A stretch of DNA of 64,000 bases from positions 62,001-126,000 of the forward strand of contig NZ_RMVE01000001.1 of NCBI RefSeq assembly GCF_003865345.1. The letters run 5' to 3'. A program made the translations under genes and the position numbers. Every line of letters begins with the position of its first letter. Within the stretch, counting starts at the first letter, position 1. The notes beneath the pieces are model-generated. The model did no database searches. It worked only from the letters and a program-made list of their open reading frames with translations, and had not been told where the DNA came from. Origin of the DNA: Nonlabens xiamenensis (GTDB taxonomy: Bacteria > Bacteroidota > Bacteroidia > Flavobacteriales > Flavobacteriaceae). Below, piece by piece: positions 8,388-16,149 of the stretch.

Positions 8388-9256
8388 AGCCCTGTGAGCG
8401 CAAAGAGCTTGCTCAAACGATTGTAGAAGAGGAAGATCTTAGTATTCAGAGATCTTGTGCTATTGTTAGTTTGAGTCGGTCTATGTGGCATTACAAGTCT
8501 ATCAAGGACGACAGTGAGGTTATAGACAAGCTCATAGAGATGAGCGAGATCAAGCCCAATCGAGGATTTGACTACTACTATCACCGCATACGCAAACAGG
8601 GCTTTATATGGAACAGAAAACGAGTGTTGAGGATTTATAGATTACTGGGATTGACATTACGCAGGAAGAGCCGTAAAAGACTTCCTGCTCGTATTAAAAC
8701 ACCTTTGGAACAACCAGCGCAACCTAGAGAAGTATGGAGTATGGATTTTATGTCCGATAGCTTAACCACGGGACGACGGTTCAGGGTATTGAATATTATA
8801 GATGATTATAACCGACAAGCGTTATGCACGACATCCGAGTTTTCAATGCCATCCATTCGTGTGGTAGCACACTTAAAACAAGCGATAGAAATATATGGTA
8901 AACCTTTAGAGATACGAGTAGACAACGGCCCTGAGTTTCTATCTCGACTATTTGTTCAATTCTGTGAAAGTGAGTCCATCCACATCAAGTATATCCAGCC
9001 TGGAAAACCATCGCAGAACGGATATGTAGAACGATTCAATAAAACATATAGAGAGGATGTACTAGACGCTTACCTGTTCAGAAACTTAGAAGAAGCTAGG
9101 GCTCAATCAGAGGCGTTCAGGGAAGATTATAACGAAAATCACCCTCATGAATCGTTAGGAAGGAAAAGCCCAAACGAATTATTAGACGATTTTCTCAAAG
9201 GGGCTAGCCCCTTTGAGAAACATTTTGTTATTTATGCACTGTGTGAAAAAAGGTAA
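8378..9256 (+). CDS. IS3-family transposase OrfB (DDE integrase), made by -1 frameshift
   Basis: OrfB carries the rve-type catalytic domain. After an HTH_21-like region (KPNRGFDYYYHRIRKQGF), the acidic residues are visible in SMDFMSD, RVDNGPEF and the conserved glutamate of NGYVERFNKTYRED. OrfB lies in the -1 frame relative to OrfA, and its frame is open back to the A7G run (8374-8381), giving KALKPCERKELAQ after slippage. Expression as an OrfAB fusion is therefore expected. A separate start near 8471 (TTG) is a weaker option. The stop codon falls at the extreme right end of the element. Confidence 0.92.
   Translation, partial: KALKPCERKELAQTIVEEEDLSIQRSCAIVSLSRSMWHYKSIKDDSEVIDKLIEMSEIKPNRGFDYYYHRIRKQGFIWNRKRVLRIYRLLGLTLRRKSRKRLPARIKTPLEQPAQPREVWSMDFMSDSLTTGRRFRVLNIIDDYNRQALCTTSEFSMPSIRVVAHLKQAIEIYGKPLEIRVDNGPEFLSRLFVQFCESESIHIKYIQPGKPSQNGYVERFNKTYREDVLDAYLFRNLEEARAQSEAFREDYNENHPHESLGRKSPNELLDDFLKGASPFEKHFVIYALCEKR
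9191..9220. repeat. 30-bp perfect palindrome inside the 3' end of IS orfB
   Basis: TTTCTCAAAGGGG, CTAG, CCCCTTTGAGAAA reads identically on both strands. As RNA it would form a 13-bp stem with a 4-base loop about 30 bp before the IS right end. It encodes the FLKGASPFEK part of OrfB. Confidence 0.95.
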
Positions 9257-9417
9257 GTCTTCAGTTACAACCAGCGGTTAGCCATAGGTGATTCCTGTAA
9301 GCACAATTACTATTTGATTGACAGTCAACGCTTTTAGACATAAATCAATTAGATAACCACCAGTTTTTTTGTTGACTTTACTTAGTTAATACAAAACCTA
9401 TGGTTAGATATAAAGTA
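9257..9417. other. Non-coding stretch between IS and integrase
   Basis: 161 bp with no ORF. It carries an imperfect inverted repeat around CCATAGGT (near 9292) and ACCTATGG (near 9398). No missing PLD-gene 5' part is found here, so the IS insertion was accompanied by loss or rearrangement of flanking DNA. Confidence 0.5.
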
Positions 9418-10599
9418 TTACAAATTAAATGTAAAACGCTCACTGTAATCTGGCGGCAACATTGCACCTACCTCTCGTAAATAAGACGTTAATTCTTTCT
9501 CGCTCTTATGTCTTGTAATTGGTAAAAGCTTATTTACTATTTCAGAATGTGATAAACCTTCCTTTAAATAAGATTGATATAAATGATAAATCGCAGTGTG
9601 TCTAAAACGGTATAAACCATAGGTTGCATCCAGCCCTAATTGATCTTTAATTTTCTTAAATCTGCGAGTAAAGACATTTGTTTTAGCTTTTTCACTTGCC
9701 GTCCAATGCATTGGTTTATTTTGATAACTCAATAGGTTATCTTCATCTAGTTTTGATTCATTAACTAGTTTGTTAACCAATGGTTTTAACTTGTCAATAA
9801 TGCTTATAGTTGCCATCCCCTTTTTTGTATCTACAAAAATCAAATCATCTTTAATTGATGATTTTTTAAGGCGGATAACCTCTCGTGGACGCAACATGGC
9901 ATAGATCATGAACTTAATAAAGTGAATTAAATACAGATCTACTTCATTACACTTTTCAATTATAGCATTAAACTGCTTTACCGTAAATGGTCTATTTTTT
10001 AATGGCTTACTAGATTTAGTAACAATTCCAGCTATAGGATTCACTTCAATCACAAAATCTGCAACCAGTTTACTAAACAGTGCACTTATAGCTCTCTTGT
10101 TATTATTAATACTTGTGGGATTGTTACCTTGATCGCTTAAATAATTTAAATATTGAGGAAACTGTTTACGTTTAAATTGATTTACCTTGACTCCTGCAAA
10201 GAAATGGTCTTTACACCATTCCATAAACCTATTATAAGCAGTCTGATACTGACCATAGGTACTCTCTTTAAGATTATTCTTTTCATAGCTTAATGCACTT
10301 AAAAGAGCTTTCTCTAAGGTTGGAACGAAAACATGTTCAGATTTATTTATAGAATCCTTCTCTGGCGACCATCCATTATTCAACATTGCAGTATATACCT
10401 CTTTAAGGGCAATACCCATTGTGCGTCTTTCAGAAATAGGTGAGAATTTATTGAGGCCCTTATAAAATTTGTAAAGCTTACCATTGTATCTAAAGTAAAC
10501 ATACCATCTTTTCCCAGATGCTATTGTAGGTACCTTTTTACCATTTACTAAGGTTTTAGGTACAAAAAATTTGGGTTGTTCGTAGTTTTTCTTTGCCAA
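9418..10599 (-). CDS. Tyrosine recombinase/integrase of the island
   Basis: A 393-aa phage-type site-specific recombinase that would integrate and excise the island at the neighbouring tRNA-Leu. The N-terminal part holds an arm-binding-like domain (KRWYVYFRYNGKLYKFYK) and a SAM-like core-binding domain (about 110-200). The catalytic domain shows the first arginine in MLRPREVIRL, the H-x-x-R-like box in LYRFRHTAIYHLY, and ITRHKSEKELTSYLRE with the nucleophile tyrosine in its final part. No in-frame ATG precedes it; TTG at 10599 is the most likely start. It faces away from the tRNA, with two att-like repeats between. Confidence 0.92.
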   Translation of the reverse strand: MAKKNYEQPKFFVPKTLVNGKKVPTIASGKRWYVYFRYNGKLYKFYKGLNKFSPISERRTMGIALKEVYTAMLNNGWSPEKDSINKSEHVFVPTLEKALLSALSYEKNNLKESTYGQYQTAYNRFMEWCKDHFFAGVKVNQFKRKQFPQYLNYLSDQGNNPTSINNNKRAISALFSKLVADFVIEVNPIAGIVTKSSKPLKNRPFTVKQFNAIIEKCNEVDLYLIHFIKFMIYAMLRPREVIRLKKSSIKDDLIFVDTKKGMATISIIDKLKPLVNKLVNESKLDEDNLLSYQNKPMHWTASEKAKTNVFTRRFKKIKDQLGLDATYGLYRFRHTAIYHLYQSYLKEGLSHSEIVNKLLPITRHKSEKELTSYLREVGAMLPPDYSERFTFNL

Positions 10600-10673
10600 A
10601 GTAATTTTATAATAATACTCGCGTTGATACTCACTTTGATTTAAGTCCTGTTTTTTAAAATGTGCAAAAACAA

Positions 10674-10701
10674 CAAAAGCCGCTGTGGCAGCGGCTTTCT
10701 A
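10674..10701. terminator. GC-rich hairpin upstream of the integrase
   Basis: AAAGCCGCTG-TGG-CAGCGGCTTT forms a 10-bp stem with a 3-base loop, followed on the minus strand by a T-rich tail. It would stop transcription entering from the tRNA side before the integrase gene. Confidence 0.75.
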
Positions 10702-10708
10702 GATAAAG

Positions 10709-10819
10709 TACGGATGACAGGAATCCCTTCGTCTACTGCTCAGGGTCAACTTCTCTTCCTGTCATTGATCTTATTTCACAAAAAAAGAGACGAACATACA
10801 GCTTGTCTCTTTCCTTTAG
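10709..10819 (-). repeat. att-like tandem repeat A (tRNA-Leu 3' end copy plus terminator)
   Basis: A 111-bp unit with seven differences from repeat B (about 94% identical). It starts with a degenerate copy of the tRNA-Leu 3' end (ACGGATGACAGGAATC, one change). It ends with the same AAAGAGAC/GTCTCTTT terminator hairpin that follows the real tRNA. It is the copy closest to the integrase, so probably the inner attachment-site side. Confidence 0.88.
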
Positions 10820-10930
10820 TGCGGATGACAGGAATCCCTTCGTCTGTTGCTCAGGGTAAACTTCTCTTCCTGTCATTGATCGTATTCCACAAAAAAAGAG
10901 ACGAACATACAGCTTGTCTCTTTCCTTTGG
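10820..10930 (-). repeat. att-like tandem repeat B (tRNA-Leu 3' end copy plus terminator)
   Basis: A 111-bp unit directly abutting the tRNA gene. It begins with GCGGATGACAGGAATC, identical to the 3' end of the tRNA (10932-10947). Within the unit a 10-bp inverted repeat, ATGACAGGAA (10825-10834) and TTCCTGTCAT (10867-10876), flanks a 32-bp spacer. The terminator hairpin (10895-10923) serves the tRNA transcript. Confidence 0.88.
10889..10923 (-). terminator. tRNA-Leu terminator
   Basis: On the minus strand, AAAGAGAC, a 13-base loop, GTCTCTTT and then a T run immediately follow the tRNA CCA end. An identical hairpin lies 111 bp further on in repeat A. Confidence 0.85.
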
Positions 10931-11012
10931 TGCGGATGACAGGAATCGAACCTGCACACCTTGCGGCACTAGATCCTAAGTCTAGCGTGTCTACCAGTTC
11001 CACCACATCCGC
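10928..11012 (-). tRNA. tRNA-Leu (anticodon UAG), CCA encoded
   Basis: The minus strand starts GCGGATGTGGTGGAACTGGT and ends with the T-arm GGTTCGATTCC and acceptor CATCCGC-A-CCA. The acceptor stem GCGGATG/CATCCGC pairs perfectly. The anticodon loop CTTAGGA gives UAG. A long variable arm (TGCCGCAAGGTGT region) confirms a class II leucine tRNA. It is the insertion target of the adjacent integrase: its last 16 bases recur in the two repeats beside it. Confidence 0.97.
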
Positions 11013-11123
11013 ATGACTGATATCCCTTATTTGGGACGGCAAATATACATACTTTTCCAATTTTACAAACACTTTGTTTAAATAAAATAACCGCTTGCTT
11101 ATCTTTACCACAAACCCTTCTTT

Positions 11124-12509
11124 ATGAACACCAGATCCTACGTAGATCAGCACCAAGAAAGATTTATTAAAGAGCTAATTGAATTGCTCAAAATACCCTC
11201 CATCAGCGCTGACCCAGCCTATAAGGAAGACGTGCTTAGAACCAGTGAAGCGGTCGAGAAAGCCTTGAAAGATGCGGGCTGTGATCAGGTCGAGATCTGC
11301 GAGACGCCAGGCTATCCAATAGTTTATGGAGAAAAAATAGTGGATCCAACTCTACCTACTGTGTTGGTTTACGGACATTATGATGTTCAACCACCTGATC
11401 CAGTAGAACTTTGGGACAGCCCTCCTTTTGAACCGGTCATCAAAAGTACAGAGATTCATCCTGATGGGGCTATTTTTGCCCGTGGTGCTTGCGATGACAA
11501 AGGTCAGATGTATATGCATGTCAAGGCGCTGGAATATATGACCGCCAACAACCAGCTACCTTGCAACATCAAATTTATGATCGAAGGAGAAGAAGAGGTT
11601 GGTAGCGAATCGCTGGAATGGTTCCTGACCAAAAACCGGGAAAAATTGGCCAATGATGTCATCCTGATCTCTGACACAGGTATGATTGCTAAGGAAACAC
11701 CCAGTATTACTACTGGCCTGCGCGGTTTGAGCTATGTCGAGGTGGAGGTCACTGGCCCTAACCGTGATTTGCACTCGGGATTGTATGGTGGAGCCGTAGC
11801 CAATCCCATCAACATCCTTTGCGATATGATCGCGCAGCTGCACGATGAAAACAACCATATCACTATTCCTGGTTTTTACGATAAAGTGGACGAACTCAGC
11901 CAAGAAGAACGAGCAGAAATGGCAAAAGCTCCTTTTTCTCAAGAGGAGTACAATAAAAAATTAGACATCGCTCAGGAACACGGTGAGAAAGGTTATACCA
12001 CCAATGAGCGCAACAGCATACGTCCTACCCTTGATGTCAATGGTATCTGGGGAGGCTATACAGGTGAAGGTGCTAAAACTGTGATAGCGAGTAAGGCTTA
12101 CGCCAAAATTTCCATGCGATTGGTTCCCGATCAGGACTGGCATGAAATTACAAAGTTATTTAAAGAACACTTTGAGCAACTAGCACCGCCTAGCGTAAAA
12201 GTCTTGGTCAAGCCCCATCACGGTGGAACTGCTTATGTTACGCCTATAGATAGTTTAGGCTACCAGGCAGCGAGCAAAGCCTACGAAGATACTTTTGGTA
12301 AAACACCTATTCCGCAACGTAGTGGAGGGTCCATCCCCATCGTCGCATTATTTGAAAAGGAACTTCAGAGCAAGTCGATTCTTATGGGCTTTGGTCTTGA
12401 TAGCGATGCGATTCATTCTCCCAACGAACACTTTGGGGTATGGAATTATCTTAAAGGTATTGAGACCATCCCGCATTTCTACAAGCATTTTACCGACTTG
12501 AAAAAATAA
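11124..12509 (+). CDS. M20 family dipeptidase/metallopeptidase
   Basis: A zinc-dependent cytosolic peptidase of the carnosinase-like M20 family, 461 aa, cleaving small peptides. The metal-binding signature is visible as VLVYGHYDVQPPDP, followed by the bridging aspartate in ARGACDDKGQ, the catalytic glutamate pair in MIEGEEEVGSES, and a C-terminal IHSPNEHF histidine. A lid/dimerisation domain lies between (LHSGLYGGAVANP region). No signal peptide. It stands alone, just beyond the tRNA-Leu that bounds the island, and is the first chromosomal-type gene on the right of it. Confidence 0.92.
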   Translation: MNTRSYVDQHQERFIKELIELLKIPSISADPAYKEDVLRTSEAVEKALKDAGCDQVEICETPGYPIVYGEKIVDPTLPTVLVYGHYDVQPPDPVELWDSPPFEPVIKSTEIHPDGAIFARGACDDKGQMYMHVKALEYMTANNQLPCNIKFMIEGEEEVGSESLEWFLTKNREKLANDVILISDTGMIAKETPSITTGLRGLSYVEVEVTGPNRDLHSGLYGGAVANPINILCDMIAQLHDENNHITIPGFYDKVDELSQEERAEMAKAPFSQEEYNKKLDIAQEHGEKGYTTNERNSIRPTLDVNGIWGGYTGEGAKTVIASKAYAKISMRLVPDQDWHEITKLFKEHFEQLAPPSVKVLVKPHHGGTAYVTPIDSLGYQAASKAYEDTFGKTPIPQRSGGSIPIVALFEKELQSKSILMGFGLDSDAIHSPNEHFGVWNYLKGIETIPHFYKHFTDLKK

Positions 12510-12632
12510 ATGCTAACTGGGCTTTTAGCTCAAGGGATCTGAATAAACTTCGCCACGTGGACTTCCACCCACTTCTAAGCTAAAGGTGCTTTAGGGAAGA
12601 TGGTCGAACAAATTCGCACTACAAAAAATACT

Positions 12633-12692
12633 CTACACTTGTAGAATTAAAATTTTATTTCTACGTTTGTAGAGTTAATTCTAATTTTGTAG
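12633..12692 (+). promoter_or_regulatory. BlaI/MecI-type operator cluster
   Basis: Three dyads precede the regulator gene: CTACACTTGTAG (12633-12644), CTACGTTTGTAG (12661-12672) and a weaker CTAATTTTGTAG (12681-12692). They resemble the TACA-nn-TGTA operators bound by BlaI/MecI repressors and end just before the ATG at 12695, consistent with autorepression of the pair. Confidence 0.75.
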
Positions 12693-12694
12693 AG

Positions 12695-13066
12695 ATGAAG
12701 CTGTCAAAATCTGAGGAAGAACTGATGAATCATTTGTGGAGGCTTAAAAAGGCTTATATGAAAGATCTGTTATATGCCTACCCTGAACCCGTTCCAGCAA
12801 CCACTACCGTAGCCACGCTCCTCAAGCGCATGACCGATAAAGGTGTGATAGGCTACACGACCCACGGACGCAGCCGGCAATATTATCCACTCATAGAAAA
12901 GGAGGCTTATTTTGCACAACAAGTGAATGGCCTAATCAAGAATTTTTTTAACGACAGCGCCAGTCAATTCGCCTCATTTTTTACTAAGGAAACCAATCTT
13001 TCCCAGCAACAATTAAAAGAGTTGAGGGACATCATTGACGACCAAATCAAAAGTTCGAAGTCATGA
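12695..13066 (+). CDS. BlaI/MecI/CopY family transcriptional repressor
   Basis: A 123-aa winged-helix repressor. The N-terminal domain (LSKSEEELMNHLWRLKKAYM, then TTTVATLLKRMTDKGVIGYT) is the Penicillinase_R DNA-binding fold, and the C-terminal helices form the dimer interface with the cleavage region. In BlaI/BlaR systems the repressor is removed by proteolysis after the membrane peptidase senses a signal. The next gene is that peptidase and overlaps by 4 bp. Dyad operators sit directly upstream. The signal in Bacteroidota is often not a beta-lactam, and no beta-lactamase gene is nearby. Confidence 0.92.
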   Translation: MKLSKSEEELMNHLWRLKKAYMKDLLYAYPEPVPATTTVATLLKRMTDKGVIGYTTHGRSRQYYPLIEKEAYFAQQVNGLIKNFFNDSASQFASFFTKETNLSQQQLKELRDIIDDQIKSSKS

Positions 13067-14769
13067 TGGAATATGTGATCAATAGTTCGATTTGCCTGTT
13101 TGTTTTTTGGCTTACCTACCGATTGTTATTGGAAGATAGCTCATGGCACTCCATGAAACGATGGTACCTTTTAGGAAGTTTAATGCTTTCCTTTCTGATC
13201 CCTACTATCGTGGTCAGTACTCAAACTATTCCCATCGTTGAAGTAGTAATGTCTGACTATGTGGCCACACCCGTTGAAGATTCTTCAGTACAACAACTAT
13301 CAGCTTTTAACTGGTGGTATCTCGCATTGGGGGTTTATATCCTTGGATGGATATTGATGGCCTGGCGGTTTGTACGCAATGTCAGATCATTTCGGATCGA
13401 AGAGGAAGATCTGGTCACTTATTTTGCTCAATATCGCCTTGTTCTTAAGGCTAGATTTACGGTGCCTCACTCCTTTATCAATCGCATTTTTGTGGCCAAA
13501 AAGGATTATGAAGACCCAGGCTATCCCAGTATTATTTTAGAACACGAAAAAGCACACTTGGATCAAAAACACAGTCTGGATATATTACTGATCGAACTAA
13601 TAACTGTTTTCTTGTGGTTCAATCCGTTGATGTACTTGATCAAATACAGTATCAAACTCAATCACGAGTTTTTGGCTGATCGGGCGGTGCTTCAACAAGG
13701 TATGCCTACCCATGAATACCAAGAGCTTATACTTCGACACGCTACCTGTAACTACGAAAAAAACCTGTCCAACACCTTTCATTTTCCCATAATTAAAAAA
13801 AGATTCAACATCATGAAAACAAAAACATCCTACCCCAATGGCCTACTTAGAGGCTTCATCCTTCTTCCAATAACTGCGCTTTTAATTTACAGCTGCGGCA
13901 AGGAAGAAGTCCAGTTTGAAGAAATTCAAGAGATTGTAGAAGAACCTATGCCAGCTCCATTGTCCGTAGAAGAAAAGGAGACTATTGAAGTAATCGAAAT
14001 CATACCGGATTTAAACGCAAGTCATATCGCCGACTATAATAGACTAGCGATCAAACATAAGGAATACATGGATGAAAACGATATGCTGATCGTTTTCAAA
14101 GATGACACTTCCTACATGCAGACGATCTTCTACTCCATGACAGAACAACAGCGAGCAGATGCAGAACCTTGGCCTTATTTAGGCAGATTAGATGCTGGCG
14201 AATTGAAGCCAGGTGAAATTCCGCCGCCACCGCCACCAGCGCCTGCAATGGAAGACCTTCCTCCCCCTCCACCACCTGCAAAGTCAAAAGAAGATCTACC
14301 ACCGCCACCACCGCCCATGTCGGCCATTGACTATATCAACGCACACCGAGAAGAGCTTAATTATTATATCAATGGTAAAAAAGTGCAGGCCACAGAAGCC
14401 ATCAAAATCATTGAGGATAAAGGACAAAACGGAGTGGAGATTAGTCGAGATGCTACGGGTAAAAATGCCATCAAAATCAATTTCTCCAGCAATGATCTGA
14501 ATGCCGAACCTGATCAAATGGCACAGTATCCTAGCTCTTCCGACAGTCACATTAATATTGATGACCCAGCACGTTTGATCAAATTACATCAAGACAACTA
14601 TGAATATTTACTTGATGGCAAGAGCGTATCTCACAAAACCTTGCTCCAATTGCTGTCCCATCAACCGGTTTATAATTCTCATTTTAGGTACGTCAACCGT
14701 GTAGGCACCTTATCTGTCAACACTAAAAATATCCAGGCAGGACCCACAGGCTTGCCACGTAGATGTTAA
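13063..14769 (+). CDS. BlaR1/MecR1-like M56 membrane metallopeptidase, 3' end probably frameshifted
   Basis: The N-terminal half carries several membrane helices and the zinc peptidase site in LEHEKAHLDQKHSLD (HEKAH, a variant of HExxH), followed by FLADRAVLQQG, as in M56 anti-repressor peptidases. The C-terminal half, after a further helix ending in a cysteine (LIYSCGKEE), is extracytoplasmic. It contains three runs of six prolines around residues 385-420, not a penicillin-binding domain. After a CCC run (14743-14745) the frame ends quickly (TGLPRRC, stop). Removing one C would extend it to 14854 with HVDVNAYEFYPSWMIEKKEN, so a one-base insertion is likely. It is co-transcribed with the repressor. 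Confidence 0.88.
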   Translation: MMEYVINSSICLFVFWLTYRLLLEDSSWHSMKRWYLLGSLMLSFLIPTIVVSTQTIPIVEVVMSDYVATPVEDSSVQQLSAFNWWYLALGVYILGWILMAWRFVRNVRSFRIEEEDLVTYFAQYRLVLKARFTVPHSFINRIFVAKKDYEDPGYPSIILEHEKAHLDQKHSLDILLIELITVFLWFNPLMYLIKYSIKLNHEFLADRAVLQQGMPTHEYQELILRHATCNYEKNLSNTFHFPIIKKRFNIMKTKTSYPNGLLRGFILLPITALLIYSCGKEEVQFEEIQEIVEEPMPAPLSVEEKETIEVIEIIPDLNASHIADYNRLAIKHKEYMDENDMLIVFKDDTSYMQTIFYSMTEQQRADAEPWPYLGRLDAGELKPGEIPPPPPPAPAMEDLPPPPPPAKSKEDLPPPPPPMSAIDYINAHREELNYYINGKKVQATEAIKIIEDKGQNGVEISRDATGKNAIKINFSSNDLNAEPDQMAQYPSSSDSHINIDDPARLIKLHQDNYEYLLDGKSVSHKTLLQLLSHQPVYNSHFRYVNRVGTLSVNTKNIQAGPTGLPRRC

Positions 14770-15048
14770 TGCATACGAGTTCTATCCTAGCTGGATGATT
14801 GAAAAGAAAGAAAATGAATCAATCGTGGAACTGAAAAACTTAGATGGCAAATAAGCGAGGCTGAACGATTTTCTGGCCTACATGGAAATAGGAATTTGAT
14901 CTATTCGAGTTCGACTTTACGGAAATTTTCTTCTTTTCGTCCCAACCATGGATCTTCAAGAACGAAAACTACAATTTAGTTCGCTCAGATGGTGTAACAA
15001 TTCTCCAATTCATACGTTATTAGTGTTCAGCCATTTAAATCCATACTT
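14770..15048. other. Intergenic region holding the displaced 3' end of the M56 gene
   Basis: The first 85 bp carry the out-of-frame continuation of the M56 gene, with its stop at 14852-14854. The remaining part before the DUF4407 gene contains only short, unconvincing ORFs and no clear hairpin. Confidence 0.55.
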
Positions 15049-16149
15049 ATGCAATCCTTTTTCATTTTCTGTAGCGGTGCCGACGCTGACCTTTTGGATC
15101 AGTGCAGTGCTGGTGAACGCAACAAATACGCCGGTATTGGTGCAACTGTATTTTTCACTGCCTTGATGGCATTTTTTGCCGCGAGTTATGCACTTTTCAC
15201 CGTTTTTGACAATTATTGGATCGCAGGCTTTTTTGGTTTTGTTTGGGGGTTGCTCATTTTTAATCTGGACCGCTATATCGTTTCTACCTTAAAAAAAGAC
15301 GAAAAGAAGATCAATGAAATCTGGCAGGCTACGCCGCGTATTTTGCTGGCCATCATCATCGCAGTTGTCATTTCTAAGCCACTCGAACTCAAAATATTTG
15401 AAAAGGAGATTGATCAAGTTTTGTTGGAGGAGAAAAATGCGATGACCTTGGAAAATCAGGAACAGGTTGCCGCCTTATATGCTGTGGAAGAGTCCGCTTT
15501 CGCGAAAGCGATACAAGATCTAAAGTCTGAAATAGCCTTTAAGGAGGCCGAAGTCAATCAATTATATGACACTTACATTGCCGAAGCTGAAGGAACTTCT
15601 GGCACCAAAAGACTAGGCAAAGGTCCAGTATATGCAGAAAAACGAGAGAAGCACGATACAGCACTAGCCGAGCTCAATGCATTAAAAATCAGCAATGCTG
15701 AAAAAATAGCGGCCTTAGAAACCCAAATGTCCGACCTTGCCCAAACTGAGAAACAGCAACTGGCGGCCAACCAACCAGTCATAGATAATTTTGACGGACT
15801 GATGGCACGGATTACTGCACTCAATCAGCTGCCGTTCCTCACCTCATTTTTTATATTTCTGCTTTTCCTGGCTATCGAGACTTCTCCCATCATCGCCAAA
15901 TTATTGGCGCCTAAAGGAGCTTATGACTATAAATTGGAGGAACAGTTGGGTGTTGTTTCCACTTGGGTAGCACAACAGGCACAACAACAGAAAGTATTAT
16001 TGCAAACCGATAAAGAAGTCAATAACCGTGTCTATGCCGATATTGCCGAGGAAGATGCGCTATATGATTATAAGAAAAAGGTCGCCAGGGAGCTGATGCA
16101 GCAACAGGCAGATGCCTTTTATAAAAAACAAAAAGGTATTTTAGGATAA
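15049..16149 (+). CDS. DUF4407 membrane protein
   Basis: 366 aa with the DUF4407 layout: CSGADADLLDQCSAGERNKY at the N-terminus, two adjacent membrane helices (about residues 28-80), the FNLDRYIVSTLKKD motif, another helix (LLAIIIAVVISKPLELKIF), a long charged coiled coil (about 120-240) and a last membrane helix (PFLTSFFIFLLFLAIETSPI). The function of this family is unknown. A palindrome copy (15495-15510) encodes AFAKA at the start of the coiled coil. The 3' end overlaps the convergent pdeM gene by 9 bp. Confidence 0.88.
   Translation: MQSFFIFCSGADADLLDQCSAGERNKYAGIGATVFFTALMAFFAASYALFTVFDNYWIAGFFGFVWGLLIFNLDRYIVSTLKKDEKKINEIWQATPRILLAIIIAVVISKPLELKIFEKEIDQVLLEEKNAMTLENQEQVAALYAVEESAFAKAIQDLKSEIAFKEAEVNQLYDTYIAEAEGTSGTKRLGKGPVYAEKREKHDTALAELNALKISNAEKIAALETQMSDLAQTEKQQLAANQPVIDNFDGLMARITALNQLPFLTSFFIFLLFLAIETSPIIAKLLAPKGAYDYKLEEQLGVVSTWVAQQAQQQKVLLQTDKEVNNRVYADIAEEDALYDYKKKVARELMQQQADAFYKKQKGILG
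15495..15510. repeat. 16-bp palindrome copy 2
   Basis: A perfect CGCTTTCGCGAAAGCG inside the DUF4407 gene, read as AFAKA in the coiled-coil region. Confidence 0.97.

Larger units (their letters stand above)
8082..9253 (+). mobile_element. IS3-family insertion sequence (about 1.17 kb)
   Basis: Two overlapping ORFs encode an OrfA helix-turn-helix protein and an OrfB DDE transposase. Imperfect terminal inverted repeats are visible: left TGTTTTTCATACAG against right (reverse complement) CTTTTTTCACACAG, continuing into TTTAAAAAT against TGCATAAAT. Ends are placed at about 8082 and 9251-9253; no clear target-site duplication is seen. The insertion interrupts a PLD-like gene. Both ORFs look intact, so the copy may still be active. 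Confidence 0.9.

Noticed and set aside
10660-11016. ORFs of 118 and 78 aa across the tRNA repeats
   Set aside because: They consist only of the 111-bp repeats and the tRNA read in other frames; their internal repetition mirrors the DNA repeat.
14948-15166. 72-aa ORF starting MDLQERKLQF
   Set aside because: It overlaps the DUF4407 gene start out of frame and has no recognisable composition.
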